The position numbers and the translations under genes were made by a program. From positions 1,364,001 through 1,428,000 of the forward strand of contig JBAJFE010000062.1 of assembly GCA_037903355.1 (NCBI GenBank): a stretch of 64,000 nucleotides of DNA, given 5' to 3'. Within the stretch, counting starts at the first letter, position 1; the number at the start of each line of letters is the position of its first letter. This document shows, one piece after another, positions 38,962-50,418 of the stretch. The notes below the pieces were generated by a model. The model was not told the DNA's origin. It saw nothing but the letters and a program-made list of their open reading frames with translations, and ran no database searches. This DNA is from Trichuris trichiura (taxonomy: Eukaryota > Nematoda > Enoplea > Trichinellida > Trichuridae).

Positions 38962-40372
38962 ACGGCCACGTCCTCTGCTAAGCTCAATAAATTATACGAA
39001 GCTCGGCAACGACGGGTCGTAATCCCCCCTCGGTCGCGCGTCTCAGCGGGTAATCAAATGCGCAAACGTTGTGCTCCCTCGTCAAACTGGGATCCGTCGC
39101 CCTGCGCATCTCGATAAGTGACCTGTAACTTTTCCTCGAATTGTCACGTTACCTGTCAGCAGCAGCAGATGTTGCTTTGAGTCGAGAAAATTATCACGAA
39201 CTTGTTTTTTTGACAGTTTTCATTCTTGGCGCCTGTAGGCGTAGGTGTCTAAAAACGGGCGCGTAAGATAAAATAAGTTCAGTGGGTGCGGACACCTTTT
39301 TTCCGATTGGGTCCTTGACCGACGCGAAATGTTCTCCAAGTCGACGTTAATCAATCATTGCCTGGAAAGGCATCTCCAGAAAGTGCGTGACGAATATATT
39401 CGGCAATTCCGTTGGCGTTCAAGGTCCCCGCAAGCCGCTAGCGTGACCTTGTAAGGCATATGGGCCCATTAAGTATATCAAATTGGTTGAATGCCAGTCC
39501 AACTGACGTAACAATTTTTCCTTGTCGATTTTGGATGAAAAATACTTGCAATGCGTTGAAATTGACAACATGTGCCAACCGGTTCCAGTCTCCAATCGGC
39601 GGTTGTTTCATTCCTTGCTGGCAGATCCAGTTTTACTGGCGTACGTTTGAACAAAAAAGAGATTGAAATTGGATAGCGGTCGCGGTTTCAAATTTTGGCG
39701 CTCTTTTTGAAACGTCAATCCCGCTCCGGCTTGGGCATATTGATTTCAGTTGGCGAAGGTTTGTTTGCCGTTAGATGAGACGGCGTCTCGGTCATTGTCT
39801 CCCGCCGCACGCTAGCTATGTCCACGCTTGGCGTCGCTTGGCGATTTTGCCAAAGCAAACGAAAGAGCCAAATAAGGCTGAATCCGAAAAGGGGGGGAGA
39901 GAATAACCTCGAAAAATCGTTGATCAGGCAAAGGTTCATCCAGCTGCTCCTTAGTAACGTGACGCTGAAAGGAACCGTGCTAATAAATATCGTGTGCGGT
40001 CTGGTCACGATGAGCATATGGCGCGCTCGATTGCGCAGAAGAGCGTCACGCCAGGGTGGTAACGAACTTTTGAATCTCTCGCCGCGCGGCGTTCGTCATC
40101 TGGTCACTTGTATAAGGACCTCGTGACCTTCTTGTTGGGTAACCGATTACACTCGCGAGGCCAAGCCGAGGTAGATACCAAATGGCATCAAATGGTCATT
40201 GGCCCCTGATCATCCCTTCTTCTTCTGGGTCGTTCCGAAACTGTCCGCCCTGGGACCTGCTGCCCATTGTTGTCCCCTGCACAATGTCGCATTTTCTTCG
40301 TCACTCCATTGGAAGCTATAAAATTCGTTCCACTTTAGCGTGGCTGTGGAAAGAAATCGGACCGACTCTGGC
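38962..40372. other. Intergenic with possible minus-strand exon
   Basis: Lies between the unrecognised plus gene and the CDC25 start. It is GC-richer than the window average, which lengthens chance frames. The only segment I would single out is listed separately (39812-39964, minus). Confidence 0.35.
39812..39964 (-). CDS. Possible terminal exon, unknown product
   Basis: On the minus strand a good acceptor (GGTTCCTTTCAG) opens a 50-codon frame beginning RHVTKEQLDEPLPDQRFFE and ending ...SDAKRGHS-stop. Composition is protein-like, and an upstream frame (PPWRDALLRNRARH) could splice to it, but no family is recognised. An overlapping minus frame running to 39715 (ending NMPKPERD) is an alternative reading through a 30-bp pseudo-intron. 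Treat as a candidate only. Confidence 0.3.
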   Translation of the reverse strand, partial: RHVTKEQLDEPLPDQRFFEVILSPPFRIQPYLALSFALAKSPSDAKRGHS

Positions 40373-43300
40373 ATGGAGCCGAGGCGTCCGCTGAAACTAC
40401 TGATCGGAGGCCAAATGGTTCATTTTCTGAAGGCTGACACCAAGCGATCCACCGAATCGTGCTGTCCATCAACCTACGACGGCGACGAGTTGCGTAGCCC
40501 ATGTAAGTCTTTCTCTTTGCATGCTAAAGGTCGCGCGTTACCACATCAGCCATATACGGTCACCTTTAAGAGCAGCCATGTGACACAATTCGACCTTTTG
40601 CCCAATCTATCCCATGATAAGTCTTTTGTTAGGACCTTCGTTAAGTGGTTCCGCGTCTGGCACCGTCCAGACAGGAAGTAATTTTATCGTCTGCTAAAAC
40701 TGACGCTTCTTTCCGATCTTGGCAAAAAGCCCCGCTTGACTGCGGAAGCAACTTGCAGCGTAGCGCCGAGTAAGACATGTTCTCTTATCAAGATTTTAAG
40801 AAGCTGAGCTTTGCTAGAGATTTCGTCCGAGCGCGTAAACAAAAGAGAACGTTGGAAAAGCGTCGTACAAAGGTTGTTATGCTCTTGCGATAGCGTCGGA
40901 ACAGTATTGAGAATAGAAAACCAAATAAAGCTTTGCCGAAGCTTCGGCGACGCTAACTGTAAGCTACCCGAAGTGTCAACAAATGGTAGACGGCGTCGGC
41001 CGCGAATGCAGTTCATTTCTGGAAAACTCGTCGTTGAACAATCGCATGAGATTTTTTGAATAGTTGGAAAAGCGAACTAAAAATTTAAATATTCTTATCT
41101 CTCTTTGCCGCGCGCAAAGCGGACGAATTATTTAAATTTTTTTCCTTCCTGTTCCGCTGCGCCGAAAATTGTCAGAAGCTTGTTGTCAATGCCAAAGTCA
41201 AGAGATTATACCATCAACAAGCGTAAACAATCGTCGTATGGGATTATGGTTGCTTGGAAATGTTTTTCTTGTTTTCGCTGAGGTTCGAATTATTTGAACA
41301 GCCGAAAAAGGTTCAAAGTGCTGCGTGACGGGTGTGTACTGCCCCATGTTTGGCAAAAGCGTTTTCTTAAGCCTTTAACGGAGCATCATCGTACGGCAGC
41401 TTCTGGTCATGATGGTGATTGCATAAAGCAGTGGAACATCCGAAATGTTTACATAGTTTTCGTCGTCACCTGTGGAAATGATGGCGCGGAGTTTCAAGAT
41501 GGTGAATAAAAAGCTATGCAACCCTCCGTTCGGAAATGCTTAATGCTTGAAGTAAACAACAACAACAACCTTCTGTTTGTTTACGAGGAGGGAAAACGAT
41601 GTTTGCCAACCTCGCGTCGTATAAAGCATGTTCAAATACATGGACTGTATTATTATGCAGTTTAGTTTCTAGCTGTTATTGTTTTCAATATGGCGCGTCA
41701 GTAACCACCACTTTATGCTCCACTCATTTGTAGTTCGTTTAAAATGGTATACAACTTGGAAGTGTTTCCGTAGTTCGTTTAAAACTAAGCCCTCAACATG
41801 TCGGTGTCGCATTGTCCGTACCAAATAATGTGCAGCATGCGTTACTCGTAGCATCTTTTTTCTTAGTTTTTAAAGATAAAGTCGCTGTTTGCAGTTCTAC
41901 TCAGTCCATCACCATCATCCGTGTTTTTTGACGAAGACACGCAGGACAGCGGGTTTTCCGGAAGCAATACCGTCAAGGTACCGATCGAATAAGTGTTTTT
42001 CTTCTTATCAACAGTTTTCATACACAGAGCTCGGCGGATACCTTGACAACGGCCAGTTCGGGGTCGCATGGTCGGTCAACATCGCAGACGTCGGTTGGAA
42101 AGGGCGTAAGATTAGGCTTTGCCAAGTTAAACTTAAGGCGCGTTATCAAAAACCTTTTCTCGTTCAGGTGTATTTCACGTGCGACGATGGCTTTGAAACG
42201 GAGGAATTCGAAGGGAAGGAAGCTACGCCTAACAAAGTTGCTGAACCGTATGCCAGCTTGTTCAGCGGTCCATTGAAGAACTTTCGAACGGTGCGAAGCA
42301 AAAGCTATGCCAACGAGGAGACCCCGAAAGTGCGTAAAATATTTTTTAGGCAAACTGAATATTTACGCTGTTACTTTAGCGAGATCTATCCGACATAGTA
42401 GAAGAACACGACAGCCCCTTCTTACTGTCCAGAGGCAAAAGGGTAACAACCGACGAATCGGAGAAAAAGGAATCGTTCCATTCTGGTTCAACCTTCAAAC
42501 GATATCGAAGCGTTTTGGGCAATAGTCAAACGTACAACAATGAGGTAGAACGTAGAATAACAATAGTTTGCTTGTTCTTAATCTTTTGAATTTAGGTCGT
42601 CCAACCTGGAATGCCGAGATGCTTTTCCGAAGCTGATGCCATTAACGCTTTGCAGAAAGGTCTGCATTGCGTATCCTATTTTAACAATCGTTTACGATTT
42701 GCATTGTAGGAGCTCACCGAAGAGATCTGATAGGCGACTTTTCCACCGTAATTCTCGTTCGCGGTATAATCATTGGTTTCATCTAATTGTACATAGGTTT
42801 ACGCGCTGCCAACTCTGACAATGCCTAAAGTTCCCGACCTTATCAGCATAGAGGCTTCCGTTGTAGGTTGCCGCAAAAAAATTGTTTTTCCCCTCTTTTA
42901 AAAGAATGACCTTAAGTTGGCTCAGCTATTGGATGGCACCTACAACACCGTTTCGAAGTACAGCATTATCGACTGCAGATATCCTTATGAGTACGACGGA
43001 GGGCACATTATGGTGAATACATTTGCTCGCTTAGTTTCATACCTTTTTAAATATGACGTCTCATTGTAGGGTGCAATCAATATTTATACGAAAGAACAAC
43101 TACACGAAGTTATGTTGGATCGAAGGGAGCTGTCTCTATCCGAATCCCGCGAAATTGTCATTTTTTACTGCGAATATTCTCAGGAACGTGGCCCAAGAAT
43201 GTACGCTACGAAAATCAGCAGCCCGCGATAATGACGGACGCACTCATGTTTATTATAGGTCCAGATATTTACGAGCTATGGATCGGCGGATGAATGCGGC

Positions 43301-43613
43301 CAATTATCCGAAGCTCCGTTATCCAGAAATTTATTTGCTGGACGGCGGATACAAGAACTTTTACCCTCAGCATATGGTATAACGAATTGGATACCATTGA
43401 AATGAGCTGATAGAGGTTAGTTGTTGAAAATTCCTTTTGCAGAACTATTGCGAACCAAAAAACTACGTGCCGATGCTGCACAAAGATCATGTGGCTGAAC
43501 TGCGAAAGTTTCGAACAAAAAGTAAATCGTGGACATCCGGACTTTCGGACAGAGCTTTAGCCGGCGCGACCACTAGGCGGCGACCAAGCCGGCGGACCGA
43601 ACTTCAGTTTTAA
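40373..43613 (+). CDS. CDC25: CDC25 dual-specificity phosphatase
   Basis: Activates cyclin-dependent kinases by removing inhibitory phosphates. Twelve exons join without a phase conflict: 40373-40502, 41895-41977, 42028-42105, 42168-42329, 42380-42544, 42596-42659, 42710-42747, 42797-42862, 42905-43012, 43070-43200, 43259-43376 and 43443-43613 (437 residues). The N-terminal half is Ser-rich and regulatory ([19 protein letters not shown]). RDLIGDFS then precedes the rhodanese-type catalytic domain: [19 protein letters not shown], the signature loop [13 protein letters not shown] (Cys-x5-Arg intact), [21 protein letters not shown] and [11 protein letters not shown]. The residue before the catalytic Cys is Tyr, where vertebrate CDC25 has His. 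Exon 1 was assigned because its phase-1 donor (CCCAT followed by GTAAGT) fits the phase needed by exon 2; it is the least certain exon, and intron 1 is 1.4 kb. Confidence 0.92.
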
Positions 43614-44001
43614 CTTTCTACCGCTGTTTTAGGCATCAATTTTATTTATTACCGCCCTGTAAAATCACTGGTGTTTTTTCTGCCTTCCCTTTATTCTCAT
43701 TTCAAAAACGAAAGATATTACTGATGATCGATCACCCGTAGGTTCTGGTGCTCAATGTGCCAAGGTGCTTTTCACGCGTTGGGTGCACATTTTTATCCGC
43801 AGCCTACTGCTAGTATTTTTACTGCCTTTTTACTTGACATTCTACCTGCGGACAACGATTTTACCGTCATTCCTCAAGCTGCTCAGAGCAGTCGGCAAAG
43901 TGTGACCAAATGTTGTACCGCAACGGTGAACCTTCCAGTGTTCTTCCGTAGCGTTTTAGTTCTCAATAAAAATTTTGAAACTTTTTGCAGCCATCCCTTC
44001 A
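43614..44001. other. Convergent intergenic CDC25/WDR54
   Basis: 388 bp between the CDC25 stop (plus) and the WDR54 stop (minus). 3' UTRs only. Confidence 0.5.
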
Positions 44002-47000
44002 CTATTGCTGCTGTTGCTGAGTGAAGTAGAATAACGTGGAGTAATCGTATCCTGACGCAATAAATGCTGATCCGTCGGAATTGGCGAAACATGCGCCTAC
44101 AATTGGTACATTGGCTATGCTTGTTGAAAAAGAACAATTGGTCTGCAATCAAGTCGTGACGAAAATGTAAATGCGCTACGCAACGTGCGGCCAACCTGTC
44201 CTTCGCGAACGTTGCCAATATGCCATATACGAATAAACGAGTCTTCGCTTGCGGACAGGATTTGGTCGGTAGATTCATTGGCATCCAAATCTGTCACTGG
44301 ACGACTATGCGCGTTGATCTCCAGCACTACGTCTGCGCTGTTAATATCATACGCCACGATTAGACCTGGCATAGTGCCGCAAAACAGCATATCTTTGTAG
44401 ATCACCATTCTGTTGATTGACAGGCTAGAAAAGAGTAACGAAAATTAAAAATTCACAAGATGTTTAAATATAGAATATAGATGCTTATAGATTATAGTTT
44501 AATGCTAATTTGCTCAAAAGGGGTTCATCTCCTTGTAAATTCGATTATCACCACCTTAGTCGTTATACTTTAAAATTAAAAAATTTAGGAGCGCAAAAGC
44601 GGTGTATTTTATTTCTGATCTCTCATTACTTAATTTTCCGAATACCAGAATCTTCCGGTGAGAAAAACAGTCACATTACGAACGAACGATGTTCAAGCTG
44701 TGACGTCGTCTTTCCTTAAATGGAATTGCTTTCTTTTTCTGCTATGTTAATTCTGAGTTGTTTTTTAAGTCTAAAAGGCACTGCCACAAAAAATAAGGTT
44801 ATTCCAGTAGCGAGAAGAATCTGGCATTGGACCAGTTGCTCATCGTTGGCCTATTTTTCCGCATCAAGTCTGCAAACCTCAAACTTTACTTCCTGTGTTT
44901 ACTTTGTTAACTTTCTAGCATTGCGTACTTCTTTTTTATTAGGCGAAGTCGTAATAATTAAAGCTACAGATTTATTATAAAAACTCTAATATTCAAAAAT
45001 TTGAATATCTACTACAGTAAGCGTGGTAGCTGCAAATGAATCATCCTTCCATTTTTCGAATTGTTCCGATTAAATAAACGTCTGATGAATTACTGATATT
45101 GCATTTGAAAAAGGATTGTTTTGTAAAGCGGGCGTAAGCTTTCAATAAAAAATGCGCGGTAGAGAATTCCTGTTTCCTAAAACATAACAGACTCGCTCAC
45201 AACCTCTGACTTCTTGCCGCCGAAAGAGCCATGGACTGGAGCATATTGGAAGCTCTGGTTGGGTCAGCCAAACCTCTTTAAGCAAGGCATTATAACGTCC
45301 TACTTATAGTTACAGACTTAGTTACAATACTTAGTTACAATATTAATAAAATGGGGTAAGAACCTGGACGTGCACTCCAAAAGAATCTTGTTTTCAAGTG
45401 GAATGTCGCTATTAAGAAATGTCGTAAGAAAACACAGATACACATTAGCGAATCTCCGAGCAGACTATAATAGCAAGTTGGATTTCCTCAAATGCCGGCT
45501 ACAATATACAATTTACGAAGCCTTAATCAGGCATGTGGACTTCGCCAAAAAAACAGTTTGCATATCGCAGAAACAAGTGCTAAAAAGAAAATTTGAAAGC
45601 CTTCAGGTCAGATTCTCGACGACTATTCGAAACTCTTACAGAAATGCTCCGCAAAGAACCAGTGGTTCAGACCTAAACACAAAGGTAATAAATCTCAGCT
45701 CCTTACCTCTAAACGAAAGTGAAAAAACTATCCTGAAAAAAGGACTGAACTTTGTACCAACTCCTAAACAGCCACCCTTTCTTGACATCATTGCCTCAGT
45801 TGAAGATAGCCTATCTTCAGTTGATCCACAGAAAGCCACGCAGATCAAGCGGGATTTATCTACGTTAATCCTAGATCACCGCTTCAACACCACCCCAAAC
45901 TTAAGCCGATATGAGGTCAACTGCTTAAATCGACTTAAAAGGCAGCCTTATAGAATTATAACTAAAGCAGATAAAGGCAATAGAATTGTCCTACTCGACA
46001 GAACCACCTACAACGAAAAAATGATAACTATCTTGAACACCGACAGTTATACACCTTTGCCCAATGACCCTACAGAATTGTCACGGAAGAATCTTCGTTC
46101 CCTTCTCATCACATACGGCACAAAAACCAAGGAACCAGAAATCATCAAGATAGCGAAGCATCTTAGGTTCACATCAGATTACAGACCCCCTCAGCTCTAT
46201 GGCCTACCTAAAGTGCACAAACTAGAGGTCCCACTAAGACCAATAGTTTCCACAATTAACAGCACCACAAGTGAGCTCGGCCGATATTTGAAAAAGGTGA
46301 TCAAACCCCTAACTGGTAAAGAACCGTCCTTCGTCAAAAATAGTAACACCTTCGTCAACGAAATACGAGAATACCACTTAGAACCGGACGAAATTTTAGT
46401 TGGCTACGATGTAAAAGATTTATTCCCTAGCATTCCGATCTCAAAAACTCTCGATACACTATACAATCTCCCCAATACAGACACAAATCTGTTCACCAGA
46501 ACCAAGTTAAATCCCTTCCACACTGTCAAGTTGGTATCATTCTGTATGCAAGAAAGCAATTACTTCATGTTTGATAATAAGTTCTACAAACAATCTAACA
46601 GTGTCCCTATTGGCAACCCACTATCTCCTATCCTGGCCGAAATATTCATGGAGAGTTTTGAAAGGCAAATGTTGAAAACGGTAGATAGGCAAATAGCCCC
46701 ACGACTATTCAAAAGATACGTAGATGACATCTTCGTAATTATCAAAGATGGAAAGGAAGAACAGTTTCTAGAATTTCTTAACAGCGTATGCCCCAATCAA
46801 ATCGTTTTCACAATGGAGAAAGAATCAAACCGAACCCTCCCCTTCCTTGACACAGTGATTATTCACACTAATCAAGGACTAAAAACCAGAGTTTACAGAA
46901 AACCAATACACACTGACCAATATCTTAATTTCTCATCGCATCATCCACGCTCAGTAATGCGCGGAATCCTCTCGGGAATGATTAGCAGAGCAATCAATTT

Positions 47001-49738
47001 ATGTGATCCAGAATTTCTACGATCGGAATTCAACTACATTAGAAAAACATTCTACAAAAATGACTACCCGAAATCTTTTATTGACCAAGTATTCAAGCAA
47101 AAGCTGCGCAACTAGGAATCACGGCAACTAAGTAATTTACCTGATATACGCTTAGTTATCCCCTATGTGGCAGGACTAGGAGAAAAGATTGTCCAGTTAG
47201 GAAAACGGTTAGGGTTCCGAGTCTCTTTCAAAGATTTCCTCAACCTCAGGACAATTCTCCGGAAGGACAAAACCAAAATCCCAAAAAACAAAAGGACTGG
47301 ATTAGTCTACGCAATCAAATGTCTTTGTTCAGGAGTGTGCATTGGGGAAACGGGCAATACCCTCGAACACAGATTCAATGAACACATAAAGGGGCTAACC
47401 ACTTATAAAAACGCTAAAAACATTCCCAACGACGGTAACAACCACACAGGACAATGTGGAAGACCTATATCGGACCCAAAAATTACCATGGAGATGGCAG
47501 TACTAGCTTCGGCTGTTGTGGAACAAGCGTCACATTGCAATCAAAGCCTTGGCGCAAAAGTTTTATGCTATGAAAAGAATGTACGCTTACGAAAAATTAA
47601 GGAAGCTCTGTATATTAGAAACAACACAACCTACAACCGAGATAAAGGAGCGGAAATAAATGAACTATGGACGAATATTGTCACCCGCTCGAATTGCTGC
47701 TCACTCAACTAAATGGATACACCTGCTCGAATTGCTGACAGACAAAGCAAAACTACAAAGCCCACTTTAAAACACTCGCCTTTAAACAGCTATTACACTT
47801 TGTACGTCACTCATGCACTTTATTCATACGTCAATTTAAGACCGCTGATGACGAGTCGCGTTTGGACCCGAAAGCTCCGGGGAGATTAGTATTAAAATTT
47901 TTCAACGGGACTCACAATCCGTATAAAAAAGAAGCAACCTAATGTAGTTACAATACTGTCTGAAATAGAAGCCATGGTCGGCTCACGCCTATTGACACTC
48001 GTCGGTGAAGATCCTAATGACTTGAATTCTCATACGCCGTTCCAATGCCAGGTAGGGACGGAGTTTAAGTGAGTTCCGGAGCCAGGCTTGAAGTATGACC
48101 AAATACAGGATAGCAAATCGACTGGCGCACAGCTGCGCCAGAGTTGGAAATTCCAACAGCGATTTACTTCCCGCTTTTGCAAGCGATGGCGTACGGAATA
48201 TGTCACCACACTGCCAGTTAAGAAAAAGCGGTTGTCGACAAAACTCGTCGCTGAGGATATGCCTCAGCTGGGTTGGGCAATGAACAGGAACTAACGCGCT
48301 GACCCGCTCTGTTCGTTTGCGAACTACAAAAGGAGTAATCAGAAGACCTCCTGCATAATTGTACTACTTTGAGGAAGCAGTTAGCTTATAAAGAGTTCTA
48401 TTCCCCGGAGCGGCAAGGTGTTACAGCTGAATACTGTCGCTTAGAACCTGACCATCGCTAAACTGCTTTCAACTCAACGGATAATCATTAATGTGCCTGA
48501 AATTTTATTCTGAAAATAAACGGTGACTGGTGGGTACCAATTTCTCGAAAGCGCTGCGTTTTGGCAGCCGCTACCTTCAGGCCGGAACAACAGCGGCACT
48601 TGGTTCACGAAAGGAAAGAAATGTTAGCAGATTCTGGCAAGCAACTGCATATTCTCTTAAAAAGCGTAGTGCCTTAAAATTAAAATCGCGCCTCAACTTA
48701 GTCTGACGCTTACGCTATAACTTGAACCTGAAAATCAAAAAAGATTTGAAATTTTACCCGGTATTGATGATTTTATGTATAATCAAGGTATCAGTGTCGG
48801 TATTTTTAGCATCAACTTTATAGATCGCCACTTTTCCGAGCATACCGACAGTGCTCAATTGAGTATCGTGCGCGGCAATATCTACCACGGGATCTTTTAG
48901 TTCTTTAAAGCTTGTTACGGAATCCACGATGTCGCCGCGTACGAGCAACTGGTAGACTTGGCCGGTGTGGCTGCCTTAGGTAGAAAAATTCAAGTCAGCC
49001 AAATCGGTAGAAGACGACAATGATTTACCAATGTACAACTTGTCGCGTCGACAGGCAACCCCTTTCATGTATCTCCACAAAGCTGAAATCAATAATCAGA
49101 AAAAAATCAGCGACAGAAAACCACCGTGAGTATTACTGCAGTTCTCTTCAGGCGCAGGAAGCCAGTATATAATAGAAGCCGACACAATGTCACAGACCTA
49201 CAAGAAATGTTAAGATATTTATCCTTCTATGTATGAGGTGAAGCAAAGGCATAAAAATCGTTTAAATGTATGATTGATTGCATTTTGCTTACCGCTGCAC
49301 CGGCAACCGAACATATCACCAACAATGGGGCAGAACGATTACGAAGAGTACAGAATTTCGCCTAAGAAATTTAAAGCGTTTATTTTAAAAAGTTCATACG
49401 ATTTTATTAATAATATTAACCTGTGTGACGTTAACTTTTTTGTTGTTGCGACCTGGGTTGATGTCACGCGCTGGTAGCGTATTATGAATCATCCATTCAA
49501 ATTTGTTATCCCAACTGATCGTATGCACCTGTAAGCATTGCAGTCTAATTTATCGGTATATCACCACGGAAAAATAAAATTTTACTTGGTCATTGTTTAC
49601 TACGGCCGCGTACGTCAGGTTCTTGTGTGATGCTGTAGAAAGGCTTAAGTTATTGCTAAAGGCACCTGCGCTACCACCAACAATAGGCACTTCTCGTTCA
49701 AGTACGTAAGGTTTCATATGGTCCGACAGTTGGGACAT
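44002..49738 (-). CDS. WDR54: WDR54, WD-repeat protein
   Basis: Beta-propeller scaffold protein. ATG at 49738 (MSQLSDHMKPYVLEREVP) followed by GSAGAFSNNLSLS and KNLTYAAVVNN, the conserved WDR54 N-terminus. Further exons: VHTISWDNKFEW near 49500; LWRYMKGVACRRDKLYIG near 49030-49085; SHTGQVYQLLVRGDIVDSV through VVDIAAHDTQLSTVGMLGKVAIY at 48754-48980; then, across a ~4.3-kb intron, FCGTMPGLIVAYDINSADVVLEINAHSRPVTDLDA and LSASEDSFIRIWHIGNV (44170-44408). The last exon is IANVPIVGACFANSDGSAFIASGYD, with TAG at 44002-44004. The large intron contains a BEL/Pao relic split by a plus-strand Penelope-like element, both antisense to WDR54. Confidence 0.9.
44980..45045. repeat. Dispersed repeat, copy related to 3259-3320
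   Basis: AACTCTAATATTCAAAAATTTGAATAT, a spacer, then GTAAGCGTGGTAGCTGCAAATG, closely matching 3259-3320 (GCTCTAATATTCAAATATTTGAA ... GTAGGCGTGGTACCTGCAAATC). Both centre on a TTCAAAWATTTGAA palindrome. A partial third match is at 189-215. Confidence 0.65.
45370..47115 (+). CDS. PLE reverse transcriptase
   Basis: Uninterrupted frame of ~581 codons (open from before 45370; the first in-frame ATG is at 45403, MSLLRN). Penelope-type RT, related to telomerase RTs, which copies element RNA at the target site. Motifs: RIITKADKGNRIVLLD; YRPPQLYGLPKVHK; PIVSTINSTTSELGRYL; YDVKDLFPSIPISKTL; SNSVPIGNPLSPILAEIFM; FKRYVDDIFVI with the catalytic YVDD near 46717-46730; and LPFLDTVI. FPSIP differs from FTSIP in copy 2. 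The frame ends with TAG (KLRN-stop) and stays open in the same phase after it. Confidence 0.9.
   Translation: MHSKRILFSSGMSLLRNVVRKHRYTLANLRADYNSKLDFLKCRLQYTIYEALIRHVDFAKKTVCISQKQVLKRKFESLQVRFSTTIRNSYRNAPQRTSGSDLNTKVINLSSLPLNESEKTILKKGLNFVPTPKQPPFLDIIASVEDSLSSVDPQKATQIKRDLSTLILDHRFNTTPNLSRYEVNCLNRLKRQPYRIITKADKGNRIVLLDRTTYNEKMITILNTDSYTPLPNDPTELSRKNLRSLLITYGTKTKEPEIIKIAKHLRFTSDYRPPQLYGLPKVHKLEVPLRPIVSTINSTTSELGRYLKKVIKPLTGKEPSFVKNSNTFVNEIREYHLEPDEILVGYDVKDLFPSIPISKTLDTLYNLPNTDTNLFTRTKLNPFHTVKLVSFCMQESNYFMFDNKFYKQSNSVPIGNPLSPILAEIFMESFERQMLKTVDRQIAPRLFKRYVDDIFVIIKDGKEEQFLEFLNSVCPNQIVFTMEKESNRTLPFLDTVIIHTNQGLKTRVYRKPIHTDQYLNFSSHHPRSVMRGILSGMISRAINLCDPEFLRSEFNYIRKTFYKNDYPKSFIDQVFKQKLRN
47116..47712 (+). 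CDS. PLE GIY-YIG endonuclease domain
   Basis: Directly in phase with the upstream RT after the TAG at 47113-47115 (a recognisable open frame is 47167-47712). PLE GIY-YIG domains nick the target DNA to prime reverse transcription. Motifs: GLVYAIKCLCSGVCIGETGN, LEHRFNEHIKG, and a downstream Glu in NELWTNIV. The YIG tyrosine is Cys here (VCIG), whereas copy 2 keeps VYIG, so this copy's nuclease may be impaired. Conserved Cys/His residues (GQCGRP, HCNQS) suggest the zinc-linker type. Confidence 0.85.
   Translation, partial: ESRQLSNLPDIRLVIPYVAGLGEKIVQLGKRLGFRVSFKDFLNLRTILRKDKTKIPKNKRTGLVYAIKCLCSGVCIGETGNTLEHRFNEHIKGLTTYKNAKNIPNDGNNHTGQCGRPISDPKITMEMAVLASAVVEQASHCNQSLGAKVLCYEKNVRLRKIKEALYIRNNTTYNRDKGAEINELWTNIVTRSNCCSLN
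47841..47884 (+). ncRNA. Hammerhead-like ribozyme core in PLE copy 1
   Basis: CTGATGA at 47845-47851, a GAGTC...GACCC hairpin, then GAAA at 47870-47873 and GCTCCGG. This is the conserved hammerhead core order (CUGANGA, stem II, GAAA). Stem II has one A-C mismatch here, and there is one extra C after CTGATGA. Stems I and III are not resolved by eye, so activity is uncertain. Known biology: many PLEs carry hammerhead motifs in their terminal repeats. Confidence 0.5.
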
Positions 49739-50418
49739 TCTGCCACCCTCAAACTAGCGAACTTCCGCGTTGTCATAGCCACGGATCAACATAAAAGAAA
49801 CTTCGTTTCTGCTCCCCTCGGATGTCAAGCCACAAAAACATCTTGCGTGGCAACAACTTTTAGTAACCACTGTAACGTTTATTAACTGCAAAAGTATTGC
49901 AACAATTTTCTGATATCCTTACGTCCATTATATGATAGTTAACGCGTATACACTAGCTTTACGCACGCGAAAATCTGTAGAACCGCAGAGAATCGATAAC
50001 AGAATTACGGATTTGCAGGTTTAAGGCGACTGTAAAGACTTGTAAAGAAAACTTAAGCAGATTTTTTTCAAAATGTGAGGTTACGACTCGCCGAGCTTGC
50101 TTAAGGCAGTTGCTATTGCAATACGAAAAGCATCAAACAGACAATTGTAAATGAATGATATGTGCACTTTTGCAATGGCATTATTATCGGTATTGCTATA
50201 CGTTTCTGTTGTTGAGCTAAAAGTTGCAAGCTTTGTTTTGACCGGCGGTGACAACAAAATGTTGACGTGAAACGGAGTCAACAGTGAACCAGTTTTTCGA
50301 TTCCCGGTGTCTCTTTTCATACTTTGCAGTAGCATATGTCGTCGTGAGAGTAAGTAGCCGCTGCTCTGCCTTTCAGAAAGCCTAAAGAAAGAAACTGTCT
50401 CAAGCCAGCCAGTATGTT
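49739..50418. other. Divergent WDR54/NMNAT intergenic, possible small ORF
   Basis: Contains the two promoters. A minus-strand 84-codon frame at 50081-50335 with a Met start (MLLQSMKRDTGNRKTG...) has a protein-like second half (AIAKVHISFIYNCLFDAFRI) and could encode a small protein. No family can be named with confidence. Confidence 0.35.

Larger units (their letters stand above)
45332..47944 (+). mobile_element. Penelope-like element, copy 1 (5'-truncated)
   Basis: Flanked by the 13-bp target duplication TAGTTACAATACT (45319-45331 and 47945-47957). From about 45349 it aligns to the minus-strand copy at 52491-55331 with scattered substitutions, but lacks roughly the first 230 bp present there. 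It contains an intact reverse-transcriptase frame, an in-frame TAG, a GIY-YIG nuclease frame and a 3' hammerhead-like block at 47841-47884. Orientation is opposite to the host gene WDR54. Confidence 0.93.
45216..48395 (+). pseudogene. BEL/Pao integrase C-terminal relic, split by a PLE
   Basis: Left part 45216-45331 reads AERAMDWSILEALVGSAKPL-stop...VTDLVTIL. Right part 47945-48395 continues TILSEIEAMVGSRLLTLVGE and DPNDLNSHTPFQC, then WKFQQRFTSRFCKRWRTEY and, in another frame, NALTRSVRLRTTKGVIRRP. The order ERxxW..LVGS, EIEAxxxSRxLT, FWxRWxxEY and VRSVRxRT...RRP is the end of a BEL/Pao integrase and its C-terminal domain. Stops and frameshifts show it is long dead. The Penelope-like element 45332-47944 inserted within the LVTIL codons, duplicating 13 bp. 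Confidence 0.75.

Noticed and set aside
41294..41509. Plus frame [18 protein letters not shown] as a separate gene
   Set aside because: Lies inside CDC25 intron 1, has no domain and no supporting structure.
43755..44024. Plus frame of 89 codons between CDC25 and WDR54
   Set aside because: Overlaps the WDR54 last exon on the other strand and has no recognisable motif.
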